NCBI GenBank assembly: GCA_947377285.1 | Contig: CANCFT010000004.1 | Span: 62,001-126,000, forward strand | From: Bacteriovoracaceae bacterium | GTDB taxonomy: Bacteria; Bdellovibrionota; Bacteriovoracia; Bacteriovoracales; Bacteriovoracaceae | Reading direction: 5' to 3' | DNA: 64,000 nt | Position numbers and translations under genes: made by a program | Notes under the pieces: model-generated | What the model saw: the letters and a program-made list of their open reading frames with translations, nothing else | What the model was told of the DNA's origin: nothing | The model's database searches: none | Part shown: piece by piece, positions 9,294-17,727 of the stretch | Numbering within the stretch: the first letter of the stretch is position 1 | How the letters are laid out: the number at the start of each line of letters is the position of its first letter

Positions 9294-9313
9294 GACCTCC
9301 TTCCCTAGAGGTC
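9294..9313. terminator. Hairpin after the hydroxyacid dehydrogenase gene
   Basis: GACCTC pairs with GAGGTC across an 8-base loop, 3 bases after the stop codon. On the minus strand it is followed by TTTT, so it may also serve the convergent S1 protease gene. Confidence 0.5.
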
Positions 9314-9322
9314 ATCAAAAAT

Positions 9323-9352
9323 AAAAAAGAGAAATATTTCATTCTCTTTTTT
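9323..9352. terminator. Bidirectional terminator between convergent genes
   Basis: AAAAAAGAGAA and TTCTCTTTTTT form an 11-bp stem with an 8-base loop. A- and T-runs on both sides suit termination from either direction, between the dehydrogenase gene and the S1 protease gene. Confidence 0.75.
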
Positions 9353-9367
9353 ATATTGAACTATTTA

Positions 9368-10291
9368 TTAAATTTTTGTGAGTGCTTTAATATTGGTGAT
9401 TCGAGTGACATCTTCTCCGCGTCCACCGTCTTGAGTGCGGTGAACTGAAACCATACATGATTCAGTTTCAGACTGAGCATAATCTTGGTCACCACGAACT
9501 AATATTCCTTCAACTATACCTGTTCTAGAATCAACTACGGCAGACCCAGAATTTCCACCATAAGTATCCGCATTCGTTCTAAAATAAATTGGATCAGTAT
9601 TATCTCTCATATCTGCTGCAGCTGTAATTTTTGTAGGTAATCCTGTTGGATGGCCAATAACAGTTAGCACAGCATCGTCAGCTATTTTACCTTTTGTTCT
9701 AAATTTTAAAGGAGTTCTACCAATTACCGGTCGATCCAATTTAATAACAGAATAATCATTCATCGTTGTTGCGTTTTTTTCACGAGCAATAACTTTCGTA
9801 CAATGAAAAACTTGTTCTTTAGAAAATGTAAATGAAGTCTTTTCTTCAGTTGTATTAGCAAAATCGAAAACCCAAGAATGATTTTGGCATTCACTAGCAG
9901 AGCTAATACAGTGTCCAGCTGTAACAATTGTATCTGGTGAGACTAAAAATCCAGAGCAATTAGCTGCGGCCATTTGATCGGCAAAACGTTCACTTTTACA
10001 AATTCCCATATCGGCAAGAGTTTTAGACTCCACAGTATAGATATCACCTTTAAGAGTGATGTTAGTATTCATTATTTGAGCTGCAGTCGAACGAGCAAGA
10101 TCTCTCATTAAAGAATCTGAACTTTCAAAAACATCTAAGCGATCATCATTTCCATAAATGACTTTGGGAATAATTTTAACACTTTTATGTGAAACAACTG
10201 AAGTTGATGAATTCGCCAAGGCCAAATTCATTGAGTCGTTTAATAAAAGAAGAGTCATTAAAAAAGTGCCAAGGATTAATTTACATTTCAT
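9368..10291 (-). CDS. Secreted trypsin-like (S1) serine protease, copy 1
   Basis: Seen: 307 residues with an N-terminal signal peptide (about 1-27, ending LALANS). The triad is His127 (TAGHC), Asp179 (NDYSVIKL) and Ser248 (GGNSGS). The pattern IGHPTGLP before the serine is typical of V8/glutamyl-endopeptidase-like S1 enzymes. Cys98/Cys112 and other cysteines could pair after export. Roughly 70 residues of possible propeptide precede the catalytic domain. It is a paralogue of 12125-13021, and both share the opening pattern of an I/Y-G-N/E-D-x-R segment. It ends the minus-strand run that starts with tilS. Substrate not predictable; role in extracellular proteolysis inferred. Confidence 0.9.
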   Translation of the reverse strand: MKCKLILGTFLMTLLLLNDSMNLALANSSTSVVSHKSVKIIPKVIYGNDDRLDVFESSDSLMRDLARSTAAQIMNTNITLKGDIYTVESKTLADMGICKSERFADQMAAANCSGFLVSPDTIVTAGHCISSASECQNHSWVFDFANTTEEKTSFTFSKEQVFHCTKVIAREKNATTMNDYSVIKLDRPVIGRTPLKFRTKGKIADDAVLTVIGHPTGLPTKITAAADMRDNTDPIYFRTNADTYGGNSGSAVVDSRTGIVEGILVRGDQDYAQSETESCMVSVHRTQDGGRGEDVTRITNIKALTKI

Positions 10292-10388
10292 TTTTTATTT
10301 TCCACTCGAGAGTATTAAAACCGCACTTAATTAAAGAACAATCTGTAGATCATTGACACTTACAAAATCTTACACCGGAGTAATTTGG

Positions 10389-11687
10389 TCAGATTTTTTT
10401 ACCTGCCAAGAAAACGCACTCTAGTGAACCTGGGAAAGTGGTGTTTAAAAAAGGAGACCAAGCTGCTTTTGTTTTTAAATTTTCAAGCTTAATAGTTGAT
10501 GATTTTGCCAAATTTAAAATAGTGAATGATGCTGAATAATGAGGTTCTAAAAAACCCATTCCCAATCCAAAACTTGAAGTTGAATTTGTTTGTTGGTTTA
10601 TACTAGTTTGAAATTGATTAAAAAATCGTCCTGGATTCTCAGCTGTTACCTTGGCAATAATTTCGGCCGGTATTTTTTGATTTAACAGCAACCATGTCAC
10701 AAAACCTGCATAAGTATCTAGACCAGGCAGACCGCTCATTCCCTTTTCTTTTTCTGAAATCGAATGGGGAGCATGGTCAGTTGCAAGAAAATCAATTTCA
10801 TTATTTCTTAGGGCCTGTAATAATTTTTGTTGATCGCTCACCCCTCTAATCGGAGGATTCATTTGAAAAAATGTCTGCTCTCTTGGATCAAGTGTTTTAA
10901 TCATTTCTTCATTAAAATAAAGATGCTGAGGAGTCACTTCACAAGTAACATCTATCCCCTTTAAACGGGCCGCCCTGATAGCGTTTAGTCCTTCTCCTGC
11001 ACTATAATGGCAAAGTTTACCTTTGAGGTGATAGCGCTCAATGAGGGAAATCGCCAAATCTGTGGCCATCAATTCTGCACTAATTGGTCTGGCTAAAAAA
11101 TGGTCTGGTTGATTTTTATTGCGTTCTAAAATTTCTGGATCTTCACAGTGAAAGCTAACTGACAGGTTTCGGTAGTGAGGCATCACTGCTTCAAGGTCTG
11201 CGTTACTTTTAAAAAAGAGATCCCCAATTGAAGGCCCCATATAAACTTTGTAGGGCACTCTAAAACTTAAAGGTTTTGTCTGAGGGCCAATTCCTGCGTA
11301 CATCAAAAAAGGAATTTCACTTTTACTTTGAGCAATTGCTAATTTTGTTAAATAACTTAAGTCATCAATTGGAGCGATTGGATTATTGGGCATATCGGCC
11401 ACATGAACCACTCCACCATTTAAAGCAGCACAACATGTAGAGTGGAAATCTTCTTTATAAGTATTTTTTCCAGACTGGTCTTCGCGGGCATGGATGTGAA
11501 TGTCTCCCATGCCTGCAAATAATAAAAAGTCTTCACCGTAGTAAAAATCAACTTGTGCTTGTTTGAGAGTAGGCTCACCTACGTGCGTGATTAACCCAGT
11601 CGCCGAATCAAAAAGTATTTCTAATAGATTAACACCTTTGCTGGTTGCACATATTGCTTGAATCGATTTAAAAGTCTTGAGAGTCAT
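10389..11687 (-). CDS. pyrC: Dihydroorotase (amidohydrolase superfamily)
   Basis: Seen: 432 residues from ATG at 11687. The metal-binding DIHIHARE is at about 62-69, followed by the KEDF and DMPN segments, FHCEDPE, CHYSAGEG and TDHAPH. This order is diagnostic of dihydroorotases of the large, class-I-like type. Known: it catalyses ring closure of carbamoyl-aspartate to dihydroorotate in pyrimidine synthesis, in the cytosol. An upstream in-frame ATG (11726) adds 13 residues, but they lie inside the preceding gene. The ATG at 11687 overlaps that gene's TGA in an ATGA junction, so I prefer it, although no clear ribosome site precedes it. An inactive DHOase-like paralogue cannot be excluded, but the metal ligands look intact. 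Confidence 0.88.
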   Translation of the reverse strand: MTLKTFKSIQAICATSKGVNLLEILFDSATGLITHVGEPTLKQAQVDFYYGEDFLLFAGMGDIHIHAREDQSGKNTYKEDFHSTCCAALNGGVVHVADMPNNPIAPIDDLSYLTKLAIAQSKSEIPFLMYAGIGPQTKPLSFRVPYKVYMGPSIGDLFFKSNADLEAVMPHYRNLSVSFHCEDPEILERNKNQPDHFLARPISAELMATDLAISLIERYHLKGKLCHYSAGEGLNAIRAARLKGIDVTCEVTPQHLYFNEEMIKTLDPREQTFFQMNPPIRGVSDQQKLLQALRNNEIDFLATDHAPHSISEKEKGMSGLPGLDTYAGFVTWLLLNQKIPAEIIAKVTAENPGRFFNQFQTSINQQTNSTSSFGLGMGFLEPHYSASFTILNLAKSSTIKLENLKTKAAWSPFLNTTFPGSLECVFLAGKKI

Positions 11688-12085
11688 AGGACAAAGTCCA
11701 ATCCAATATCGAAGACAAAACGCCAAACTCTTTGGTCGATATCAGTTATTGTCAGAATTTTTTGTCGCTCATTTTGAACGAGTTCAAGTTTTTCAGTGCG
11801 GGTTAGTATTTGATTTTTTCGATATAAAAAGAAATTATATTTACTCATTATTTCTTTAAGTTCTAATTCACTCTTTACTTTAAAAGAAAAAATAACTCCC
11901 AGGCTTCCAATATTGGCCTGATACGGAATTTTTTCTTTAATTTCAAAAAGTTTAAGGGAAAGTGAATCTCGAAATACATTATCTGTGACAGAGTCTACAT
12001 CAAACTCAAAAACGTCTGAGAGAAAATCCATCATCCGGGTTTTATCCTGACTATATAAGAGAAGTGGGCCGCATTCATATTCCAT
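11684..12085 (-). CDS. Small VOC (glyoxalase/bleomycin-resistance fold)-like protein
   Basis: Seen: 133 residues, cytosolic, no signal peptide. The opening PLLLYSQDKTRMMDFLSDVF resembles the first beta-alpha unit of VOC proteins. The ending TITDIDQRVWRF is like their closing D-P-D-G-x-x-W-E-F strand. The usual metal-binding His/Glu residues are not obvious, so this may be a binding or structural variant. Its stop overlaps the dihydroorotase start by ATGA, suggesting coupled translation. It follows an S1 protease gene by 39 bases. The assignment rests on fold-like patterns only, and function is unknown. Confidence 0.55.
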   Translation of the reverse strand: MEYECGPLLLYSQDKTRMMDFLSDVFEFDVDSVTDNVFRDSLSLKLFEIKEKIPYQANIGSLGVIFSFKVKSELELKEIMSKYNFFLYRKNQILTRTEKLELVQNERQKILTITDIDQRVWRFVFDIGLDFVL

Positions 12086-12124
12086 GACTTAATGGTAAAA
12101 GAACTCTAAGCAGAAAACAACAGC

Positions 12125-13021
12125 TTAAATTTTGGGAATTAAGTTTAAGGGCAAAACAGTAGTTCGCATGGCAGTTTCACCGTAACAAATTGAGCTGTCG
12201 CAATGGACAGAACGGTTGCATCCAAGCTCAATATCCATTTGGAAATCAATTCCGCCTTTTATCAAAATACCTTCAACTAAATTTGTAACTGAATTAATAA
12301 CTGGAGAGCCTGAATTCCCACTAAAAGTATCTGCATTTAATAAAAATGTATAAGTGAGAGAATTATTTCTAAGTGTCGAAGTATCAGTTATCATTTTCGG
12401 CAATCCTAACGGGTGACCAATTACAGAAAATGAATCACTATTTGAAAGTGCACCTGATCGCCTCATTTTAAGAGGGCTTCGATCAGTTAGCGTGCGATTT
12501 ATTTTAATCAAAGCATAATCTAATTTAGGGTTATTAGACCAAGAAAGAATTTGCGAGCATGTGACAACTTGTTCATTTTGAAAAACCAACTCTGAATTAG
12601 ACTGATCGCCTTTAAAGCCCAAATTATAATCAAGAATCCAGAAATTATTTTTACAATCTGCCGTGTCTTTCACACAATGCCCGGCCGTTAAAATTAGATC
12701 TGGGGCCACTAAAAAAGCACTACAGGTCGATATGAGTGGAAGATCACTAAATTTTTCATCATGACAATAATTTAAACTCGTTGCTAAATTTTTAGCATCA
12801 AAGGTGATACTAGATTCGTCAGTAGCTTTGACTTTCCATTTGGCAACTTGGGCCAAAACAGCTTTGGCGAGGTTTATTTGATTAATGTCTTTTTGTGTGT
12901 CTAGTTCAGAAATTAATTGACGGTTATCTTCACCATAAATTGTTTTATTAATTATTGAGAATTCATTAGTTCCAGCATAGGAGACTTGTGCCCAAAATAG
13001 AATTAACCATAATTTACTCAT
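12125..13021 (-). CDS. Secreted trypsin-like (S1) serine protease, copy 2
   Basis: Seen: 298 residues. A short signal peptide (about 1-16) ends in VSYA. The triad is His115 (LTAGHC), Asp168 (LDYALIKI) and Ser237 (SGNSGSP). Shared segments with the 9368-10291 enzyme include the IYGEDNR/IYGNDDR start, CSAFLVAPD/CSGFLVSPD, IGHPLGLP/IGHPTGLP and AD-T-F/Y-x-GNSGS. The two are clear paralogues. It lies 37 bases after folP in the same direction, which is an odd place for a secreted protease and suggests insertion into a conserved folate/ftsH operon. It is probably exported to the periplasm or outside; cleavage specificity is unknown. Confidence 0.9.
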   Translation of the reverse strand: MSKLWLILFWAQVSYAGTNEFSIINKTIYGEDNRQLISELDTQKDINQINLAKAVLAQVAKWKVKATDESSITFDAKNLATSLNYCHDEKFSDLPLISTCSAFLVAPDLILTAGHCVKDTADCKNNFWILDYNLGFKGDQSNSELVFQNEQVVTCSQILSWSNNPKLDYALIKINRTLTDRSPLKMRRSGALSNSDSFSVIGHPLGLPKMITDTSTLRNNSLTYTFLLNADTFSGNSGSPVINSVTNLVEGILIKGGIDFQMDIELGCNRSVHCDSSICYGETAMRTTVLPLNLIPKI

Positions 13022-13058
13022 TCCCTGTTCTACTAAGAATGAAGTTTCTAGTCAGCTA

Positions 13059-14042
13059 TTAAGAAATAGTCTGTAAATTTTTCAAGGATGCTTTTGCTAA
13101 TTTTGCTGCTCTTGTTGCTTTTTCTACAATCTTCGGGTCATGAACACGAAATAAGAGATGCCCTAAGTTTTTAATCATTAATTCTTGAAGGATTTTTTCA
13201 TGGAGATTTTCGGAATCGCCATAGGGATCAAGTGAACGAGTTAATGATTTTCTGAGGAATGATTTTTTTGAAATTCCAATAAGCCATGGCTTAACAATGC
13301 CATCTTCTTTTAGCCGGTCTACTAATTGAGCAAACCCATTCAAGAGTTCCCAATTTTGTTCATAAGACTTAGAGAAACCAAAACAAGGATCAAAAAGTAT
13401 TTGTCGCTCAAAGCCGTGTACCTTAAATACTTTTTCCGCTTTAACAAAATGCTCTTTTACATTTGTTAAAATATTATCGTCATTTAGGTAATCCATATGT
13501 TTTAAAGTGAAAGCCCTCTCAGGAATATGCGTATGAGCGTAGATGGCAAAAAAATCTTCTTGGTTTCTTTTGCCTTTTAAAAAATTTAAAAATTCATCAT
13601 CAATAACACCAGAAACATCATTTAAAATAAACCCAAGATTCTCCCAGCGTGCTTTAAATTTATTTTCAAAATAAAGATAATTTTCTAGTTTATAGGTATC
13701 AAAAGAAATCCACTTTCCAGAAAAATCGATATCTTTTACTTGCTCATAAAAATGATCAAATCTCTTTTTTTCTTCTAAAAGTGTAATCGCGGAATTCATT
13801 GGTGCAGTTGATTCAAAGCCTAAATCAATAGCTAGATTGGGGGTATTTATGAAATGCTGAAGTGATGATTTTAAATAATGAGTTTCAGAATATTTATTGC
13901 CATCTGAAAATGAATTGGGAGTTAAATTAATAACTCCCAAAGTATTTAGGTCATTAAATGAACAAAGCTTACGCAAGGATTGGATCAAGTCCACCAGTGG
14001 CCACTGGCTTAGGAGTATCATTTGATTTATCTGTCGGCTCAA
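13059..14042 (-). CDS. folP: Dihydropteroate synthase-like protein (divergent FolP)
   Basis: Seen: the DHPS order of motifs is [35 protein letters not shown], a YAHTH strand, [15 protein letters not shown] and a closing RVHD. Known: DHPS joins pABA to the pterin diphosphate in folate synthesis, in the cytosol. Most catalytic positions are kept, but the loop usually written ESTRPG reads ESTAPM, so the conserved Arg is lost, and the TPDSF Asp is Asn. The start is uncertain. The longest frame begins with TTG at 14042, a possible ATG is at 14021, and later GTG/TTG codons also exist. None has a clear ribosome site, and all but the last overlap the end of ftsH. Its place after tilS-ftsH supports folP. 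Confidence 0.8.
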   Translation of the reverse strand: MSRQINQMILLSQWPLVDLIQSLRKLCSFNDLNTLGVINLTPNSFSDGNKYSETHYLKSSLQHFINTPNLAIDLGFESTAPMNSAITLLEEKKRFDHFYEQVKDIDFSGKWISFDTYKLENYLYFENKFKARWENLGFILNDVSGVIDDEFLNFLKGKRNQEDFFAIYAHTHIPERAFTLKHMDYLNDDNILTNVKEHFVKAEKVFKVHGFERQILFDPCFGFSKSYEQNWELLNGFAQLVDRLKEDGIVKPWLIGISKKSFLRKSLTRSLDPYGDSENLHEKILQELMIKNLGHLLFRVHDPKIVEKATRAAKLAKASLKNLQTIS

Positions 14043-15873
14043 CTATTGGCTTTTCAGTTTTAAGTGGAACACCAATATCAACTCCCGCGATAACATCTTT
14101 GACTTGTTGGAAATCAATTGTCTCCCACGCCATTAAAGCTTTTGCCAATCGATCAAGTCCGTCGCGGTTTGATTTAAGAATATTAATGGCCTGTTTATAA
14201 TTCTTTTCAACTATGCGGTTAATTTCTTCATCAATTTCTTGGGCCGTTTTCTCTGAGTAATCTGTGTTATCGCCCATTCCTGAAAAAGGTGAAGTCGAAG
14301 ATTTATTATAATTAATTGGTCCCATTTTTTGAGACATACCCCATTTACAAACCATATTGCGGGCCAAACTAGTTGCTCTTTCAATATCGTTTGATGCTCC
14401 TGAAGTCATTTGAGAATAAACAATTTCTTCAGCACAACGCCCACCCATTAAAAACGCAATAAAATTTTCTGCTCTATCATTAGTTAATGAAAGCATGTCT
14501 TCACTTGGTAGAGTTTGAGTAACTCCTAAAGCTCCACCTCGAGGCATAATTGAAACTTTATGAATAGGATCTGTATGAGGAAGATTCATCCCTACTAATG
14601 TGTGTCCAGCTTCATGGTAAGCAGTCATTAATTTTTCTTTGTCAGAAATGACTAATGATTTTCTCTCAGGCCCCATTAAAACTTTATCTTTAGCTGATTC
14701 AAAGTCTTCATTAGAAAGTTTTTTCTTATTTAAGCGAGCTGCATTTAAGGCCGCTTCATTAACAAGGTTTGCTAGATCAGCACCAGTAAATCCTGGAGTT
14801 CCCTTTGCAATGACTTCTAAATCAATATTATCTTCTAATGGTGTTTTTTTAGTATGAACTTTTAAAATACCTAAACGACCGCGGACATCTGGGGCCCCAA
14901 CCATAACTCTTCGGTCAAATCGACCAGGTCGCAAAAGTGCTGGGTCAAGTACATCAATTCTATTGGTAGCAGCTATTAAAATAACACCTTCATTGGATTC
15001 AAAACCATCCATTTCAACAAGAAGTTGGTTAAGAGTTTGTTCACGTTCATCGTGACCTCCTCCCATTCCTTGACCTCTATGTCGTCCAACTGCATCGATC
15101 TCATCGATAAAAATAATACATGGTGCATGTTTTTTACCTTGTTCAAAAAGATCGCGGACACGTGATGCTCCGACCCCGACAAACATTTCAACAAAGTCAG
15201 ACCCTGAGATAGAAAAGAAAGGAACATCTGCTTCACCGGCCACAGCACGAGCTAGTAAAGTCTTACCTGTACCAGGAGGTCCAACCAGAATAACTCCTTT
15301 AGGAATTTTTCCACCGAGGGCCGTGTATTTTTTAGGATCTTTTAAAAAATCGACAACTTCTTCCAATTCTTCTTTGGCTTCTTGAACACCAGAGACATCG
15401 CCAAAAGTAATTTTCTTTTCATGAGGAGAAAGCATGCGAGCTCTTGATTTACCAAAACTCATGGCCTTTCCACCACCGGCCTGTATTTGGCGAAGGAAGA
15501 AATAAAAAATAACTATCAAGAGAATCATTGGCCCCCAATTTAAGAGCAATGACGTAAAAAATGTTTGTTTTTCTTCTTCTTCATATTGAGGAATAATCCC
15601 ATTTTCACGAAGAATATTAAAAGTTGCGTCACCAGTGTTGCCTGTTAAAGTAAAACGGTTTCCACTTTCATAACCGGCCTTAAATTTACCAGTGATAGTG
15701 TCTTTACCTTTGAAGATAACTTCATCAATATTTTTTTCTTGAACGGCTTTAACAAAATCAGGATATTTAATAAATTTTAAATTTACCTTATCAACTGTTG
15801 CTACCTTAGCAACTAGTGCCATTAATAAAATGACAACTATCCAGAGAGTGAGAGTTTTTTGCTGAGGTTTCAT
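13969..15873 (-). CDS. ftsH: ATP-dependent membrane zinc protease FtsH
   Basis: Seen: 634 residues. Two N-terminal membrane helices (about 8-24 and 114-128) flank a periplasmic domain. The AAA module has Walker A GPPGTGKT (198-205), Walker B IFIDEID (254-260) and the second region of homology with Arg315 and Arg318. The zinc site is HEAGH (420-424). Length is typical. Known: a hexameric inner-membrane protease that degrades misfolded membrane proteins and regulators such as LpxC. It lies 66 bases after tilS and overlaps the apparent start of folP, the common tilS-ftsH-folP order. The C-terminal tail is Pro/Lys-rich and not conserved. Confidence 0.98.
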   Translation of the reverse strand: MKPQQKTLTLWIVVILLMALVAKVATVDKVNLKFIKYPDFVKAVQEKNIDEVIFKGKDTITGKFKAGYESGNRFTLTGNTGDATFNILRENGIIPQYEEEEKQTFFTSLLLNWGPMILLIVIFYFFLRQIQAGGGKAMSFGKSRARMLSPHEKKITFGDVSGVQEAKEELEEVVDFLKDPKKYTALGGKIPKGVILVGPPGTGKTLLARAVAGEADVPFFSISGSDFVEMFVGVGASRVRDLFEQGKKHAPCIIFIDEIDAVGRHRGQGMGGGHDEREQTLNQLLVEMDGFESNEGVILIAATNRIDVLDPALLRPGRFDRRVMVGAPDVRGRLGILKVHTKKTPLEDNIDLEVIAKGTPGFTGADLANLVNEAALNAARLNKKKLSNEDFESAKDKVLMGPERKSLVISDKEKLMTAYHEAGHTLVGMNLPHTDPIHKVSIMPRGGALGVTQTLPSEDMLSLTNDRAENFIAFLMGGRCAEEIVYSQMTSGASNDIERATSLARNMVCKWGMSQKMGPINYNKSSTSPFSGMGDNTDYSEKTAQEIDEEINRIVEKNYKQAINILKSNRDGLDRLAKALMAWETIDFQQVKDVIAGVDIGVPLKTEKPIVEPTDKSNDTPKPVATGGLDPILA

Positions 15874-15939
15874 TGATTTCCTATTCCTTCGTAACTTATT
15901 TGTTTTGTCTTATCTATTTTCTTTTATCTATCTATTCTA

Positions 15940-17244
15940 TTAACCAAGTAGAGAAGAATCAAGTATGACAGCGCCGTGGACTAACATTTGTCTGCCTTTT
16001 TTTCCGAGTAGTGGATAAAATGCATAGGGAATCTTGTGATCTTTAAGCCATTGAGTGCTTTTTGGGAGCAATGGATGAATGAGCTTCGAAGATTTTGACT
16101 GATCCAACTTATTTAATAAAGTAAGGTATGGGAAAAACCATTTTTTTTGTTTTTTAAAAGTACTGGAAGTAATCTGCGTAAGAACTCCAGCTTTTTTAAA
16201 GTGTCCCAATAATTTCTCGTCACAATCTCGGTAATAATCTAAGTGAAAATCATTACAAATAAATAAATAACGATCGAGAATATAAATTTTCACACCACCT
16301 GAAAAAGATAATGGCCCCTTCATTTTTAGCGCCGTACTTTCATTGACAATTTTTTGGTGGGCCTTGATTAATTTATCGACTTCGTGATCAATTTCTCCCC
16401 GGTGACTTTTAGAAAAGAAATGAATCCATTCTTTAATATGGGATTTATGAAAATGAAAATCATGAGAACGCAAAACAACTGCACCTGAACTTTCTCGAAA
16501 TTCAGAAAGTATTGTTTTAGCCGCCATCTTTTTATCGTGAAAAAGGGAGCGATGGAGATTTAAATCGAGGGCCAATTGAGTTTGCCGGGCCACATAATGG
16601 GCGAGATATTGTGGGTATCTTTTGGCAATTGGTGCAGTTAATATTTGACGAAAAAAATTTCTCTCAAAGCGCATATCTCGGTTAGATGAATCTTGGGCCC
16701 AAGTTAAACCGAGGGATTTAGCATATGTAATAATTTGATTTTTGCTCACGCACATAAAAGGTCTAACTAACCCTTTATTAAAAACAGGAATCCCCAATGT
16801 CGATGCGAGAATACTTTGTTTAAAGGATTGAATCATACTCCATTCAAAAGAATCATCTAAATGATGAGCTGTATGAACCCAATAATTTTTTTGAATATAT
16901 TGTTTATAAACTTCGGCCCTTAAATTCCTGGCCACTGCTTCAAAATTGGTTTGTTGTAAACTCAATTGAAATTTTACAATATCAAGTTCTAGTCCTAAAA
17001 GGTTGCAATGCTTAATAACTAATTGCTCTTCATCAATGTTTTCCGCTCGCGTCCCATGATTTATATGTAAAACACGCAAATTTCCTTTAAAAATAGAGGC
17101 CAAAACATACATTAAGGCCATGGAGTCAACACCTCCTGAAACTGCTACTAAAATGCGCATGTCAGGATTGATCAAATGCATTGAGTCCATAAACAAATGA
17201 ACATGTTTAACAAATTTTGACGCCATAAATTTTGATTTGGCCAT
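15940..17244 (-). CDS. tilS: tRNA(Ile)-lysidine synthase TilS
   Basis: Seen: 434 residues with the PP-loop ATP pyrophosphatase signature AVSGGVDSM (34-42). It is followed by the family's HINHGTRA and AHHLDDS segments and RNFFRQ. A TilS-type C-terminal domain appears to be present but weakly conserved. Known: it ligates lysine to C34 of tRNA-Ile2(CAU), changing its codon reading from AUG to AUA; cytosolic and essential. ATG at 17244 has AGGAA upstream. It is first in the tilS-ftsH-folP run. A tRNA gene with a CAT anticodon is divergently placed 141 bases away, the class of anticodon that this enzyme must discriminate. Confidence 0.94.
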   Translation of the reverse strand: MAKSKFMASKFVKHVHLFMDSMHLINPDMRILVAVSGGVDSMALMYVLASIFKGNLRVLHINHGTRAENIDEEQLVIKHCNLLGLELDIVKFQLSLQQTNFEAVARNLRAEVYKQYIQKNYWVHTAHHLDDSFEWSMIQSFKQSILASTLGIPVFNKGLVRPFMCVSKNQIITYAKSLGLTWAQDSSNRDMRFERNFFRQILTAPIAKRYPQYLAHYVARQTQLALDLNLHRSLFHDKKMAAKTILSEFRESSGAVVLRSHDFHFHKSHIKEWIHFFSKSHRGEIDHEVDKLIKAHQKIVNESTALKMKGPLSFSGGVKIYILDRYLFICNDFHLDYYRDCDEKLLGHFKKAGVLTQITSSTFKKQKKWFFPYLTLLNKLDQSKSSKLIHPLLPKSTQWLKDHKIPYAFYPLLGKKGRQMLVHGAVILDSSLLG

Positions 17245-17340
17245 AGTTATTCCTAAAGGCCATCATAGGAGGAAAAGTCTTTTAAGCAAAGTCTTGATGC
17301 CTGAAAAAGGTGAGAAATACTTGAAATTTTATAGAAATTC

Positions 17341-17369
17341 TTGACAGAGTACATGCAAATAAATAGGAT
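17341..17369 (+). promoter_or_regulatory. Sigma-70-type promoter of the tRNA-Met gene
   Basis: A perfect -35 box TTGACA at 17341-17346, a 17-base spacer, and TAGGAT at 17364-17369 as the -10 box. Transcription should begin near 17376, about ten bases before the tRNA 5' end. Confidence 0.75.
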
Positions 17370-17385
17370 GAACCAAACTTTTTTA

Positions 17386-17462
17386 GGCTTGGTAGCTCAG
17401 TTGGTTAGAGCGATGGATTCATAACCCATAGGTGGGCAGTTCGATTCTGCCCCAAGCCACCA
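17386..17462 (+). tRNA. tRNA-Met (anticodon CAT), encoded CCA
   Basis: Seen: a full cloverleaf. The acceptor stem GGCTTGG/CCAAGCC is followed by discriminator A and an encoded CCA at 17460-17462. The D arm is GCTC...GAGC and the T arm is GGCAG-TTCGATT-CTGCC. The anticodon loop is TTCATAA with CAT at 17420-17422. The anticodon stem ATGGA/CCCAT pairs except for A31-C39 next to the loop. A CAT anticodon fits initiator Met, elongator Met or Ile2. The paired first base pair and lack of three G-C pairs before the loop argue against initiator, and U4/U5 in the acceptor fit Met better than Ile2. A lipoprotein gene follows 7 bases after the CCA. Confidence 0.92.
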
Positions 17463-17469
17463 ATTAACA

Positions 17470-17727
17470 ATGCAAAAAATTATTTCTTCTATTTTCTTCT
17501 ACACATCATTTTTCATCCTTTTGACTCATTGTAGTTCAATGCCAGTTCAAGTAGTAAATCAAGAAACAAAAAAAGTCATAAAAATTGAAAACACTAGCTG
17601 CGTTTGCGTTCAACTGTGGATGCCCGTTTGTGGAGACAATGGAAAAACTTTTTCAAATTCTTGTTTTGCCAATTGTGCAAAAATGCACTTCACTCAAGGC
17701 GCTTGCGCTAAGACTCAAAAAGATTAA
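17470..17727 (+). CDS. Kazal-type protease-inhibitor lipoprotein
   Basis: Seen: 85 residues. A lipoprotein signal ends in LLTHC (Cys21 as likely lipid anchor). It is followed by a single Kazal domain with the C-x-C...PVCGDNGKTFSNSCFANCA pattern and a final Cys after GA. Six cysteines fit three disulfides. Known: Kazal domains block serine proteases by a substrate-like loop. The gene starts only 7 bases after the tRNA CCA and no Shine-Dalgarno sequence is visible. It therefore seems to be co-transcribed with the tRNA and freed as an almost leaderless mRNA. Its last 20 bases overlap the end of the convergent oxidoreductase gene. Inferred role: guarding the cell's own envelope against secreted S1/S8 proteases. 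Confidence 0.85.
   Translation: MQKIISSIFFYTSFFILLTHCSSMPVQVVNQETKKVIKIENTSCVCVQLWMPVCGDNGKTFSNSCFANCAKMHFTQGACAKTQKD

Noticed and set aside
9079-9459. Long open frames opposite the hydroxyacid dehydrogenase and prfC genes
   Set aside because: All are antisense to conserved catalytic regions and have no recognisable product.
17386-17462. tRNA considered as tRNA-Ile2 (CAT read as AUA), because tilS is adjacent
   Set aside because: The acceptor bases at positions 4-5 (TT) differ from the C4/C5 typical of Ile2, and gene adjacency alone is not evidence. It cannot be fully excluded without an isotype model.
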